A DNA stretch of 64,000 nt from Microcyclospora pomicola (GCA_002786065.1 NHNY01000025.1:124001-188000); one strand, 5' to 3'; numbered from the stretch's first letter, positions 30,818 to 42,615 are shown. Translations and numbers: made by a program. The notes: generated from the sequence alone by a model not told the origin.

Positions 30818-33730
30818 ATGGCCGCCAAACGCAATCATGCAGCCATGAACGCGAAAGCAGAGGATCAAGAGCCGGTCGACCCTTCAGACGAACTCATGTT
30901 CCTGGCACTGGGTGGTGGAAATGAGGTCGGCCGGTCATGTCACATCATTCAGTACAAGGGCAAAACAGTGATGCTGGATGCTGGTATACACCCAGCATAT
31001 GATGGGTTGGCGCAACTCCCGTTCTACGACGAGTTCGACTTGAGCACGGTTGATATCCTCCTCGTAACTCAGTAAGTCTACTCTCTCATTTGTCGTACCT
31101 GAGTGCGTTGCGACTGGGAACAGATCGGGAAGAGCAGTCATCGTAGCGTCGCAAACAAATCATGGACTTGTTCGGCTTCACATCATCGCTTGGGCAATCG
31201 TCGGCGAGAAAGTTGTGAATCACGATGCATACAGTACTACATAGACAACGTATGCCATCTCAATACAGCCAATAGCTTTCCTTTTTCTTCTTGGTCTGCT
31301 CAGGTGACTGCTCTTGACCCTTCGACGTATCTAGCACCTGCATCCAACATATAGCTGCTAACACCATGTCTCTTCCATAGCTTCCATATGGATCATGCAG
31401 CCTCGCTCCCTTATGTTCTGGCCAAGACCAACTTCTCGGGCCGTGTGTACATGACACATCCTACGAAGGCCATCTACAAATGGACCATGCAAGACAGTGT
31501 ACGAGTACAGAATGCCTATGGGTCAAACTCGGCCAGTTCCGGCACGGATGGATACACGAATCAACTATTCAATGAGCAAGATGTCATCTCGACTCTTCCT
31601 CTGATTCAGACGGTCTCTTTCAACACTACTCACACCCACAATGGCATTCGATTCACACCATATCCTGCTGGCCATGTTCTTGGAGCATGTATGTACCTCA
31701 TCGAGATTGCTGGCCTCAATGTACTCTTCACAGGCGATTACTCACGCGAGGATGACCGGCATCTCATTCCCGCCAGCATACCAAAGGGCACCAAAGTCGA
31801 CTGTATGATCACAGAGTCCACATTCGGCATCAGCACACACATACCCCGACCAGAGCGAGAGACTGCGCTGATGAAATCTATCACTGGTATTCTGAATCGA
31901 GGTGGACGTGCTCTACTACCCGTGTCCGCCGTCGGTCGTGCACAGGAGATTTTACTCATCCTGGAAGAGTACTGGCAGCGTCACGCTGAGTATCGTCAAT
32001 ATCCCATCTACTATGCTTCTTCACTCGCTCGGAAATGTATGGTGGTGTTCCAGACCTACATTGATGCCATGAACGAGAACATCCGCTCGAAGTTCCAGGC
32101 TGCACAGAGCAACGTCAGTGCCGATGGCTCTCCCAACGGGCCTTGGGACTTCCAATACATTCGATCCCTCAAGTCGCTAGAACGATTCGACGATGTAGGC
32201 GGTTGTGTCATGCTGGCCGCGCCAGGAATGTTGCAAAACGGCGTATCTCGCACACTACTCGAACGATGGGCGCCCGAATCGAAGAATGGCGTCGTCATCA
32301 CTGGCTACAGCGTGGAAGGGACCATGGCAAAGCAGATCATGCTTGAGCCAGACTCGATTCCGTCAGTGTCCCGGAACCAACAAAATGCGATGATGGGTAA
32401 GAGACCGGGTATGGATGGGGACAAAGTCATGATCCCACGACGATGTACAGTGCAAGAGTTCAGTTTTGCTGCACACGTAGACGGCCGCGAGAATCGTGAA
32501 TTCATCGAGGAAGTCAACGCTCCAGTGGTGATTCTGGTGCACGGTCAAAAGCACAACATGAACGGCTTGAAGAGCCGATTGTTGAGTCTTCAGAAAATGA
32601 AGGTCTACTCGCCGCAGAATTGCGAGGAAGTCCGCATCCCTTTCCGGCAAGACAAAGTTGCACGTGTGGTCGGCAGACTAGCAAGTGAGATCCACCCACC
32701 ACTACCGATTAGTCCTCCGGCATCAGACGAGGACGAGGAAGGTATTGAGAATGCAAAGAGACGAAAGGAAGAAGCGATGCTTGTCAGCGGCGTACTAGTA
32801 CAGAACGACTTCAAATTATCGCTCATGGCGCCGGAAGATCTGAAAGAGTATGCTGGACTGACGACGACGACGATCATCTGTCGCCAGCGCATCACACTTG
32901 CCGCGGCAGGTGTCGAACTGATTCGCTGGGCCTTGGAAGGAACCTTCGGCGCGATCACTGTCGTTTCACCCAAGAATGGCACCAATGGTGACGCCGAGAT
33001 GGAGACGAATGGAGGTGACAACGCTGTAGACCAAGAAGACTCGCACTCTGCAGACAAAACCACTTTTGAGGTCATGGGAGGCGCCGTTCTACTACATTGC
33101 GGCGCAGACGGCGTCATCGAATTGGAGTGGGAAGGCAACACAACCAACGACAGTATCGCGGATGCCGTGCTCGCTGTTCTGATGACGGTGGAAAGCTCTC
33201 CCGCGGCCGTGAAACAGAGCTCGAAGCTGCACTCCCATTCACACGACCACGATGCGGGCAACAAGAAGGACACAGAGGCAGAAATTGAGTATGATGCCTT
33301 CGGCGAAGCGATCGTGAAGGAAGGTGCCAATTCATCGGAGATCAAAGAGCCCGGCACGCGCATGCGGAATCCACATGCCAATCTCTCGCCAGAAGAGAAA
33401 TTGTCGCGTCTGTTCATGTTCCTCGAAGCACAGTTCGGCGAGGACGCCATCTCACCCATCGCGCTGCCAAAGATGCCGGAGTCAGTCATCGGCGCAGATG
33501 AAACGGAGCCGGTAGATACGGTCGTGCTGGAGAAAGCCGCTGCGCAAGAGATTGCACGTCTGCATGGTCTTGGTATCCCGGTGCCCGGGGTAGAGATACG
33601 GGTGGACAAGCATGTTGCGAAGGTATGGCTGGAGAAGCTAGAGGTCGACTGTGCAAACAAGACATTGGCCGACAGAGTCAGGGCCGTGGTTGAGAGGGCG
33701 GTGGGCGTGGTTGCGCCAATTTGGATGTAA
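30818..33730 (+). CDS. YSH1: Cleavage/polyadenylation endonuclease (CPSF-73 homologue)
   Basis: Exons 30818..31071 and 31381..33730 give 867 residues. This is the zinc-dependent endonuclease that cuts pre-mRNA 3' ends. The beta-lactamase motif HFHMDH (85-90) is completed by the splice: the intron splits the codon of its first His. Other marks are [13 protein letters not shown] at about 34, [16 protein letters not shown], and the beta-CASP residues in [13 protein letters not shown] and VHGQKHNM (usually VHGEQ). The C-terminal Ysh1/Pap1-interacting region runs from about 480. It carries an acidic DEDEEGIE segment and a His-rich HSHSHDHD run. The single intron is 309 bp, by far the longest in the window. 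Confidence 0.95.
31072..31380 (+). other. Long YSH1 intron
   Basis: Starts GTAAGT and ends CTGCTAAC...CCATAG, so it is a standard spliceosomal intron. At 309 bp it is two to six times the length of nearly all others here. Known family alignment (LLVT then HFHMDH) leaves no room for an extra exon inside it. I found no clear C/D-box or other RNA motif. Confidence 0.85.
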
Positions 33731-34236
33731 TTTGCGCATCAAATGGCGTTGCTGAATGAGAACCAAGGCTCGCAGGAGGCAATGAAGCAAGATGTATAGA
33801 TACCTACATTTCGTTTATGCTTGTCTAATACACTATTCTCAATGCACCATCTCCCAAAACAGCTTCCCAGCCTCAGCTAGAACACAGACAAAGTCCATTA
33901 TTGAGCGCCTGCGACATCCGTCAACACGCCAGTGCTCGCATATAGCCTCTTCAATCGTCCTATGTCGAATGAAAGGGCTTGATCATTGAATTAATACTTC
34001 CTCCAGTGTGGGCAATGTCGTCTCAGCATAGCCACGATGTTTTTGGCCTGCACTCGACCTGCTCCAGACATCTTCCTGGAGGAGGCGAGGCACATAATGC
34101 TGTCAAGTTCCAAATCACTGCTTTCAGCGGACGATAGCATCCACACGAGCATGTATGATCACATCTGTATGGCGGAAATGATTCGAGCGTGACTGCAGTG
34201 TATCATGTAGACATCGTAACACATCCTCACGAAGCT
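33731..34236. other. Convergent 3' flanks of YSH1 and APC10
   Basis: 506 bp, no gene or repeat seen. Confidence 0.5.
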
Positions 34237-35123
34237 TCAGCGTAGATCAGGCTCACCCATCCAAGATGCCAGCTTGATGTTATTCGGCTCGCGCGGCCTG
34301 TAAGGTATTGGCGCATTTTTGCCAGTTTTCCGTCTCGGGCTTTTGGTCGTGGTCGCCGGCATCCTCATCTGCTGGGCCTCATCGCGTGCGAAGAGTTGCA
34401 CAGCTCGGAGGTGCGTGTCTTTGCCACTCTGATGATTCTCCAGGATGCGGACTTGCACGAGAAACGCTCGCAGTACGGGTCGCTTACTCCAATCTATCTC
34501 CTTGACGACGTCTTCCTCCTCATCCTCGTCGTCGTCGTCTTCGACCGGGCCGACATTGCTAAAGTCGACATCGATCCATCCGGTCGGCTGCTCGAAGCTC
34601 ATCTCCGCGAATTCCTGCATGTCATGCACGCCCATGCCGGCTAGAAATTGGATCTTCGTAGGCGTGTATGACTCGTCGCTCTGAAAGTCTAGATAGATTC
34701 GCATGTGCACAATCGAGACGAGCTTGAAGAAGTGGATGCTGAGCAGATGCGGCTGAGGCCCATCAGATTGCCAGAAATGAGCCGGGTCAGGCGAGCGGAG
34801 TGCCGCGACGCCATTACCTGGTTTCGCGGTGCTTACGGTCCAGGACGCCAGTGAGGAGATCTCCTTGAGTCCTGGAGGAGGAAATGGGTCTGGTTCATAT
34901 TCTTGTGCGAAGTGTCGTCAGCAAGGTTACTTGTGTGTGGCCGAGGATGCTGCGAATCACCTTGCCCTTCCTCCTCTTCATCGCCACCGGCTTCCTCGTC
35001 ATCCATAAGTTCGTCGACATTGACGTCTTGGTCGGTCTCGATGTGACCCGACGGCTCGTCGCTTTCGGGTGGGGGATCAATGGCGCGTTGGCTGCGTGCC
35101 TGTCGCCTCGTGGAAGTTGGCAT
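34237..35123 (-). CDS. DOC1: Anaphase-promoting complex subunit 10
   Basis: Exons complement(34237..34901, 34961..35123) give 275 residues. APC10 is the processivity and substrate-receptor subunit of the APC/C ubiquitin ligase. It helps recognise D-boxes together with the co-activator. The 59-bp intron (GTGATT..AAG, branch TGCTGAC) joins an acidic leader to YEPDPFPPPGLKEIS, which is an exact family match. The DOC jelly-roll includes LASWTVSTAKPGNGVAALR, FWQSDGPQPHLLSIHF, MRIYLDFQSDESYTPTKI and FLVQVRILENHQSGKDTHLR. An acidic insert (EDDDDEDEEED) sits between strands. The C-terminus ends in Leu-Arg, like the Ile-Arg tail that docks on CDC27. Its partner APC4 is also in this window. Confidence 0.94.
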
Positions 35124-35596
35124 CTTCGTCGTCAACACTCTGGGGACAGATTATTGAGACGCTCCTCGTCACCTTTCCAGTCTACTTTGGCAAGGACGGC
35201 ATTTTGTTACGAGCGAGCATCTTTTATACTGAGGTTGGTTACTCCATGAGATCTCTCGAACGCTGTATGGACGCGGCCCGAAATTGTGGTGTTGCTGCAC
35301 TTCATAGGTACCATCAACATCATCATGTTAATATTTCCGCCATTCCAGGTAGCAATGACTACAGCCAATATCCTATATCTGTATCGTATTGTGACCCCTG
35401 GCCACACGCTATTTCCTTGAAGGATTGTTGCTTTCATCCTGTAGCGTTCGTGTTACAGATCTATTGTGACAGCCAAACGAGAAAACTCGTTCTGGACATC
35501 TCAAATTCATCAACCTGACATGGAAGGGACAAAAACTGAAACACATTGAGCCACCACAAGTCTGTGATGTGGCAATTGAGACTAGTCATACAGACA
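35124..35596. other. Short intergenic stretch
   Basis: 473 bp between the APC10 start and the chaperone gene end; it probably contains the APC10 promoter. No gene seen. Confidence 0.5.
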
Positions 35597-36123
35597 TTAA
35601 TTGTGGTTAGCAGAGCTATCAACTTTGGCCACCTCAGCGACAACAACATCGACGATGGCACGAAAAGCCTCCATTTCTTCCTCCACCGTTCCTCCTCCCG
35701 CAGCTTCGGAGAGGTTGATACTACCACCCACGTAGCACAGCTTCTTGGTACGGCGGACGAGAAGTTTGGCAAGCCGCGTGGTGAAGTCCATCGACGACGG
35801 AGATGAGTATAGTGGCGTGCTCATCGGTTGTGTTGGGTTGTAGCGCTGTAGGAGTGCATTAGCATGGCGATCTGGTGTGCTCGCGAGGTGGACAAAGATC
35901 TCACGTCTGGCATGGCATAGATAAGACTACCCATGGCTGCTCCAGCTTGGCCAGCTTCTATGCCGGCGCTGGTGATGAAAAGCACAATACTTGTGGCGAG
36001 CACGGTCAGGTGGATGTAGATCCTGCTTCCGGGACTATGTGGCAATCCTATGGAGAGCTCGAGTGGCTTGCTCGATATGGATGTACCATTTTCGAGGACT
36101 GATTGTCCCGCTCCGTTCGTCAT
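35597..36123 (-). CDS. Proteasome assembly chaperone 4 homologue
   Basis: Exons complement(35597..35845, 35905..36123) give 155 residues, the usual size of the family. The first exon encodes ELSIGLPHSPGSRIYIHLTV followed by LATSIVLFITSAG and AGAAMGSLIYAMPD. The 59-bp intron (GTGAGA..CAG, branch TGCTAAT) joins this in frame to RYNPTQPMSTPLY and then FTTRLAKLLVRRTKKLCYVG. The match to fungal PAC4/Poc4 proteins, which with Poc3 guide alpha-ring assembly of the 20S proteasome, is from recall of the family pattern rather than a search. There is no signal peptide; the hydrophobic LTVLATSIVLF is a core beta strand, not a membrane segment. Confidence 0.75.
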
Positions 36124-36904
36124 GATGTTACGATCGGACCTGAGTCGAGGAAGTGGTTCTAAGTGGGTTTGTATGTTGCTCGTTTGAAAGCTCCTCGGGC
36201 GCGATGTGTTTCGCGGCCCGTGCTTTGCCCACATGCCCAAGTAAGGTACGGTACTTGCCTAAATCAGTATCACATCCCAAGACCTTGTCGCTCTTTCCTC
36301 ATTTGCTATGCCAATGGTGTGGAGATCAACCTCATAGTCCTTCGTGCACTCAGAACGACTCTTTCATACAAGTGGAGCGTTCGGGTGGTTGGAAATATCT
36401 CGTCAAGGTTGTGCGGGTATCTAGCATCGGGCATGGCATTCAAAGACTCATGCTGGACAAGGTGAACATTTAATGCCTAGAAGACGGCAGAGAAGGTGAA
36501 AGCAGCATTGGTCATCCAAGCTATAGGCGAGCACTTAGTATGACTGTGGAGAGGAAAACAAATCAAAGGTTGGCAGCTACAGAGTCTGAGCAGTTGTGGT
36601 TTGCCCTTCGTCCCCAGGGTCGATCTTCTTCCCAGCCATGACTCGACAGTATGACTGTTCGATGCACATCAAGGGTCAAAGCAGACATCGCGCATCTGGA
36701 GCATGATACTGCAGCGTCGCCCCAAGCAACGCCTGATTCTTTCAGATCGCCTCCGGTGCTTCCACGCCGAAGAACCTCTTCCACCTGACCAGGCAACATC
36801 AAGACGCAGAACATCTTACTCGAGCTGCATGCTTGGCCCTTGGGTCACTGTGACGCTGCGAACCTCGACCCCAGATGACATTGCCTCCGTGCTTACCATG
36901 AACC
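36124..36904. other. Intergenic, no gene seen
   Basis: 781 bp between the chaperone gene start and the stop of the TPR-SET gene. Short frames here lack any family resemblance. Confidence 0.5.
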
Positions 36905-39158
36905 TTACAGAGACAGTTGCGACGCCATAAGCGAAAGTATCGTTGCCTGCTCGCCATCCGGATCGTCGAAGTGGTACAAGACCTGGCGGCCTTCCTTCGC
37001 CAGGGTCATGAAAGTCCGACTGATCGCTTTCTGGTGGGGCTTTGAATGCTGGGTCATAATGTAAATTGCCATATCGATGATGCTTGGCGTCATGATTGCG
37101 TGCGTGCGAACGATATTGGCTGAATTGCTCTGAAGTGTCACCTCGTAGCCATGGTTCTGGAATGTCTCGATAGCGTACTTGAGACCTTGCTGAAGACGCT
37201 TCAGGCTCACGTAAGACATACTGAGCCACACACTTGACGCAACCATGGCAAGACGTGGTAATGCTTTATAGATGTCATCAGCATAGGTGTTGCTGAGCGT
37301 AGTGTGGATGCCTTCTACCTCTCGAATCAAGGCGTATGAGGGTCGGGATACCGTTGGCTGTTGGTAGCCATTCAACAGTGTCTCCAATTTCGCTCGTAAA
37401 GTCTCACGCTCATCGAGCTGGGCCGATGTCACTTTGCTATCGGCAAGACATAATGGGCAGTCGCACTTGAAGTCCCATCCCTGCTGATACATGTCGGCAA
37501 ACCTCGTACGATCCGCATCCACGCCTCGGTAAGCGAGGGTGATCTCTGCGTCTTGCGCAATGTCACGTACTGCGGTGAGAAAGACCATGTTCCCAATCAT
37601 GATACGATGAGCATTGGCGATGCAGGAATGGTTAATGTAGGCAGCCGTCAGCCACAAACAATGTGTTTTAACTTGAGCCGACAATTCACCTGCGAATCCG
37701 TTCCGACCGATGATGTTCTGTACCTCGAACGTGTCGATGACAGCAGCTCCATCACTCAGTCGTGCCCCATAACTGGGATTGTAGCCGCCAGATTCCAAAT
37801 CGAGGAAACGACGTGCGAGCTCAGGGTTGTATCGCAACTTGTCAATGATGTTTGAGACGTGAGCCAGGTGAGATCCATCTTTGACGTCACCATTGCTCAT
37901 GTTCAAGACGAACGCGACACCATTGTCGTCAGCCCCGGGACTGGTGCTCTGAATCGACTTCTCGCACATGATGATCTCTCCCACTTTGAAGTCTCTTGTG
38001 GCGAAAAGACCTCGGCGATGCTTATTTGACGGACGGACTGCAACATCACGAGTGAAGCAGGCGCGGTCGAAGTGGTGTTGGCCTTGCTTGAAGGCTTTGC
38101 ACATGTCAAATGTGTCATATTCACCATTCGACATCTCGTTCATACGACATACGACTTTCGCCAGCTCCTTGGATGCATCACGATCCTCCGGAGTGAGTTT
38201 GATGGCCGCCTTGTAGTTACGACCTGCTTCTTCGTAACGACCCAGAGCATAGTTTGCCTGACCGGCTCGAAACAATGCCTTCGAGTTGTACGATTTGATC
38301 TTTTGTGCATCGACACCATACGTTTCTTGTAGCAATGACGAGTATGCGTCCGTCACAGCAAATTCGTAGCGCTCCAGCATTAAATTCATCAAACAGCGGT
38401 TGCGATGGAGATCAGCCTTCTCCAACGTGTCATCCTCCGAACAGGCATTGATGCCGCAGGTATACTTCTCCAGTGCCATGTGGTAGTTTCCGGTACGGTA
38501 GTAGGCGTTGCCTTCATTATTCCAGAAGTCAGGAGAGGAATGTGATTCCGTAACTTTCGGAGCGAATTCGAGGGGCATCATCTGATGGAACATGTCGATA
38601 CAAACTATGTCGGAGGGATGATCGACTCGAATAGTGTAGTGGCGATCATTTGATGACTTGTAAAACGGCTCTTTGATAGCGAACACACGTTGCTCGGGAA
38701 GGGCATCTTGCGCCTTGAGGCGTGGATGGAGATTGTACACGGCGAGTCGTTCAACATTGCCGTGAATATCCTCAACCACATTCTTCACGGCAACAGATCG
38801 CCATGCACTACTTATGGTTCGCACCAGGAGGACTCTACCTGTATGGTGAGTCTCTAGTAGCAGATCATCGATTGAAATCGGCTTCAGCGCGAGAGGTGGC
38901 GCGATGGAAGGCGGATAGGGGGTCTCGATGAAATCGATCAAAAAGCCTTCTTTCTTGTCTGATTTCGCGGCGATGAACTACAGCACGTCAGTTCTTGTCT
39001 GAGATTCCTGCAATTGTACTTACTTCCGGACCTGTGTGCTCGAAGAGCAAACGAACGCGGTCCGCCTTATTGGTCGCCTTCTGACCTTTCTTCGCGAGCG
39101 AATCCTTGCGGTCCTCGCGAGCTGCCTGAAGCATCATCTCGCGGATCGCTTCTGTCAT
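36905..39158 (-). CDS. TPR-SET domain protein (putative lysine methyltransferase)
   Basis: Exons complement(36905..38977, 39024..39158) give 735 residues. The 46-bp intron (GTAAGT..TAG, branch ACTGAC) joins MTEAIREMMLQAAREDRKDS... to FIAAKSDKKEGFLIDF. Three TPR-like helical pairs occupy about 185-310 (FWNNEGNAYYRTGNYHMALE, ALFRAGQANYALGRYEEAGR). The split SET domain follows: RGLFATRDFKVGEIIMCEKS, then AAYINHSCIANAHRI with the catalytic NHS motif, then VRDIAQDAEITLAYRG. The zinc-binding post-SET is CDCPLC. This layout is that of fungal SET/TPR proteins distantly related to SMYD and Set5. The target is unknown; it may be a histone or another protein. Confidence 0.88.
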
Positions 39159-40093
39159 CTTGCTTGTGGAGAGCAGTCTGACCAGCTGATCGTATCGTTT
39201 GTTCTGGGTGATGTAGTGAGGAAGAGTAGTAGGGTATTGTCAGTGAATGTGATGTCGTGTTTCTGCTAAAGACGCGTGCTTGTGTGCATCTGCGTTTTCC
39301 TTGGCATTCATCCCAGCGCATAACTTTGTGCTATGGTAATGACGCCCTTCATAGTGAAGTTCATGAGCACAATCACATGAATATACAGCCCCACTACTCA
39401 GCCACCCGTAAGCATAACTGGGATATCTTGTTGCACATTGAGACCTTACGTATATAGCGTGAAGCATGGGCAAGAGAGTTGATAGTCACTGAGATCCAGC
39501 CGTGGAGCACATCATCCGCCATCATAATGTCCGTTTCTTGTACGGAAACCCTCCCGCCAGAATGTTGTCGATCAATGACAGCTGAGCGCATCTCCGTCAG
39601 GAAAGATAATGACCGACTTCCAATCCTGGGCTCGCATACGGTGATGACTCATTCTTCTGTACTTCAGCGTACCCCTCGGTATGTATTGAGTAGCATACGC
39701 CTGGTACATGTCTTGCAGTGCAGCTAAAGGAGACCTTGTGCATATTGAAGGTTGGTCTCTTGCCTGTGCCAGATGAACGCTCTCTGGATGCGAGACGTTT
39801 CAATTCAGCGAGCGTGAGAAGTTCATCTGCTATTTCGCTCATCTGAAGGTATGCCATAAAACATGTATTAGTCTGAGATACAGCACATCGTACATGTGCA
39901 TGACCTTTGGTACCACATGAAGTCTGTCTGATGTCGAGACGAAAGCTGAGGGCTGGGCCCATCTCCAAAAGTCGTGGCACACATCTGCAAATGCAAGGGT
40001 GGCCGCCAGCGGGAGTCATCAATGTACCCTTCGTCGATAGCCTCACAGGCCAAGTCATTACTCTCATGTCGCTGCAGTACCTTAGTGATAGAA
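39159..40093. other. Divergent promoter region
   Basis: 935 bp between the divergent TPR-SET and carnosine methyltransferase genes; no gene or clear TATA box seen. Confidence 0.5.
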
Positions 40094-41407
40094 ATGGCCT
40101 CAGCCGACGAGGAATATGACCCGCTGGCCGATCCTGAGGAACGTAGAGTCCTCTATGCCGCTCTGGACTCTTTCAGGTTCGGCCCTTCCAGTGCAAAATT
40201 TGGTTTCAATCGTCTAACAGATATCATCAGACAATACCGTTCGGCAGCACATTACAATGTAACCCATCTGCGACGGCAATCGTTGTACTCGCTGTCTTCA
40301 GCTCACATGGATCTGCTATGTGAAGAGCCATTTGCTCTCCCCAAAGTCTTTGATGCTGTGGACGCAGCTATCGATTCGAACGCCGATCTGGCAGAAGCCA
40401 TCCTGCAGTATGGAGCTCCAGCCTTCGGGATCGATGCTGACGATGAAGCCTACAAGGGTGCCGCAACACCCAGTGATATGGACAAAGCTCGCTCGACAAT
40501 CAGGCAATTCTACCGCGACTGGTCTGCGGAAGGATTGCCGGAGAGACAAGCTTCTTATTCTCCTATCTTCACTGCCCTCAAAAATCATAATCCTGCCTTG
40601 GAACCTGCACAGAGACATCAATTCAATGTGCTAGTGCCCGGGGCCGGACTCGGTCGGCTGGTCTTTGACTTATGTGCGGCGGGCTATACGGTCGAAGGTA
40701 ACGAGATATCCTATCATCAACTCCTGGCATCGAACTATGTGCTGAACTGTACTCAACAAGCTGGACAACACACGGTACATCCATGGGCGCTTGGCTTCAG
40801 CAACCACATTAGTAGATCACATCAGATGCAAGGGGTTGCTGTGCCCGAACAGCACCCAAGCGCAGCTTTAGAAAAAGCATCTGAGGCGCTGAAAGCTGAA
40901 GTGCACTATAGCGAACGTATGTCGATGACTGCGGGCGACCTCTGCGTGCTTTATCGGCAGCCAGAGTATGAAGGCAAGTTCGACGCGGTCACTACATGCT
41001 TTTTCATAGACACGGCACCGAATGTCATAAACTATATCGAGACCATAAAACAGTGTTTAAAGCCTGGCGGGCTTTGGATCAATTTGGGCCCGCTGTTGTG
41101 GCATTTCGAGGCGACACCTACACCGGCGGATACGGAGCGGCGGCAGGAGTCGGTGGCAAAAGGAGGGCAGACCAATGCATCTTACTCTGCGAAGCCAAGC
41201 CGTTCGGATGAACGACATGAGGGTATTGGCGAACCTGGCTCATTCGAGCTGAGCGACGAAGAAGTACTTTTGCTAGTGCAGCGCTTCGGGTTCGAGGTTC
41301 TCGACCACAAGCAAGCTCCTTCAGGTCCGACAGGCTACATCCAAGACACTGCCAGTATGTTGCAGAACACGTATCAACCATCTTTCTGGACTGCCAGGAA
41401 GCGATAA
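40094..41407 (+). CDS. Carnosine N-methyltransferase homologue (N2227 family)
   Basis: A 437-residue single-exon SAM-dependent methyltransferase. The start MASADEEYDPL at 40094 is preferred to frame-open codons upstream because conservation begins at DPEERRVLYAALDSF. The N2227 core has RQYRSAAHYNVTHLRRQS, the SAM motif VLVPGAGLGRLVFDL, AAGYTVEGNEIS, and YHQLLASNYVLN. AVTTCFFIDTAPNVINYIE and WINLGPLLWHF follow. Animal CARNMT1 makes anserine from carnosine; yeast YNL092W is the fungal homologue. Fungi do not make much carnosine, so the true substrate may be another histidine-bearing molecule (inference). It converges on the AP endonuclease gene, with 56 bp between the two stop codons, so 3' ends very probably overlap. 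Confidence 0.92.
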   Translation: MASADEEYDPLADPEERRVLYAALDSFRFGPSSAKFGFNRLTDIIRQYRSAAHYNVTHLRRQSLYSLSSAHMDLLCEEPFALPKVFDAVDAAIDSNADLAEAILQYGAPAFGIDADDEAYKGAATPSDMDKARSTIRQFYRDWSAEGLPERQASYSPIFTALKNHNPALEPAQRHQFNVLVPGAGLGRLVFDLCAAGYTVEGNEISYHQLLASNYVLNCTQQAGQHTVHPWALGFSNHISRSHQMQGVAVPEQHPSAALEKASEALKAEVHYSERMSMTAGDLCVLYRQPEYEGKFDAVTTCFFIDTAPNVINYIETIKQCLKPGGLWINLGPLLWHFEATPTPADTERRQESVAKGGQTNASYSAKPSRSDERHEGIGEPGSFELSDEEVLLLVQRFGFEVLDHKQAPSGPTGYIQDTASMLQNTYQPSFWTARKR

Positions 41408-41463
41408 GCTATGCAGTCGCAGCTGGAAAACATTGTGTTGTGTTTTTGGCCAAGGCCATGGAT

Positions 41464-42615
41464 TCAGTTGACGGCTTTCATACTGTCGATAGGACTTTTT
41501 GACAAACGGTCCATCTTCTGTTTGGTGTCGAACCGGAAGCGAGACATAAGTGGCACATGGTCACTTGGTCCTCTATCAGCTGTCGTGTCGAATATCTTCG
41601 CCTCCACTAGATGACTGCTGAGAAGTGATGATGCCAGAATCATGTCGACGCGATCACATGATTCTCCGAACGGTTTCCCACGTGGATGGTACGTGAAAGC
41701 CAATTCATCCGGATGGAGTAGTCTGAAGGTATCAATCATCCCAAGCGGATCAACGCCATCTTCAGCGGATTTCGGCTTTTTGCCCATAGTGTTTGACATA
41801 GTATCATCAGCTTTCGACATCATGAATCGCCTTTCGAAGTCTAGACGATTTAAGCAATGTTGGTTAGGTATTGTGCGCAGACTGGGGTGCCCGTCGAGTT
41901 TCGATCTTGCCACATTGATGTCACCCGCTACCACAACCGCAAACCCATCTGCTTCCAACGACTTTGTCTCCTCTGCGAGAAGTCTGTGAACTTGCAACTT
42001 TCGATCATGTCTTGTACCACGGACTTCACCATTCTGAGAGTCACGATAAGGGTGATCAGTACCATTCACAGCATACACATTGAAGATAGCAAGCTTTGGC
42101 GCTGTTTCTGTTGCTTGGGTTTCGACAACTAGGAAGCGTCCTTCTTGATCCCACGCAACTGGCCGGATACGGGTGACTTGATTCTGGTAGAAGTCTTTCC
42201 TGACAATGCTGCAGACTCCATAGATCTTCCGGCCGAATCCTCGAGCATTGTACTTATCGCAAGGGAGGCAGAACTCTGCAAGGTAATCTGGTTCGTCATG
42301 CTGTACACCCGCCCGTACACTTTTCTGTACAGCCCGTATCGTCGCGGAATCTCCAGGGGCAATTTTCACTTCCTGCAGGAAGAACATCGTTGGCCAGCCA
42401 TAGCGCCGGAGAACATCCCGAATATGTGCATGGGTTTCTGTTCGGCCCTCATTCCGACCGAAGAAGGACGTGATTGGTTTTTGTAAAAGCGGCGCAATAC
42501 CATTCACGTTCCAACTGTAAATGGTCAAATCAGCCGAAGGATAAGGATATCCTGCCGAGTCTGGTCCATGCAATCTCCTACGTTTCGAAGGAGGCGGTGA
42601 GATGGAGGAACCCAT
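41464..42615 (-). CDS. Exonuclease III-type AP endonuclease / EEP-family nuclease
   Basis: A 383-residue single-exon protein, started at MGSSISPPPSKRRRLHG; a longer open frame upstream is low in family signal. All EEP catalytic motifs are present: IYSWNVNGIAPLL (Asn), FFLQEVKI (Glu), VVVAGDINVARSKLD (Asp/Asn), CDRVDMILAS and GPSDHVPLMSRF (Asp-His). The basic KRRR near the start fits nuclear import. This is a DNA-repair enzyme expected to cut at abasic sites and trim 3' ends. It lacks the C-terminal GRF zinc finger and PCNA-binding tail of the long APN2 enzymes, so it is a second, short ExoIII/APE1-like form. Confidence 0.85.
   Translation of the reverse strand: MGSSISPPPSKRRRLHGPDSAGYPYPSADLTIYSWNVNGIAPLLQKPITSFFGRNEGRTETHAHIRDVLRRYGWPTMFFLQEVKIAPGDSATIRAVQKSVRAGVQHDEPDYLAEFCLPCDKYNARGFGRKIYGVCSIVRKDFYQNQVTRIRPVAWDQEGRFLVVETQATETAPKLAIFNVYAVNGTDHPYRDSQNGEVRGTRHDRKLQVHRLLAEETKSLEADGFAVVVAGDINVARSKLDGHPSLRTIPNQHCLNRLDFERRFMMSKADDTMSNTMGKKPKSAEDGVDPLGMIDTFRLLHPDELAFTYHPRGKPFGESCDRVDMILASSLLSSHLVEAKIFDTTADRGPSDHVPLMSRFRFDTKQKMDRLSKSPIDSMKAVN

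Noticed and set aside
32605-33660. 351-codon minus-strand frame
   Set aside because: Wholly antisense to the well-supported YSH1 coding sequence, with a Ser/Thr/Pro-biased translation typical of shadow frames.
41464-42615. Possible mating-type flank (APN2 neighbour)
   Set aside because: The nuclease is the short form without a GRF finger, and no MAT gene (HMG or alpha-box) or SLA2 is nearby.
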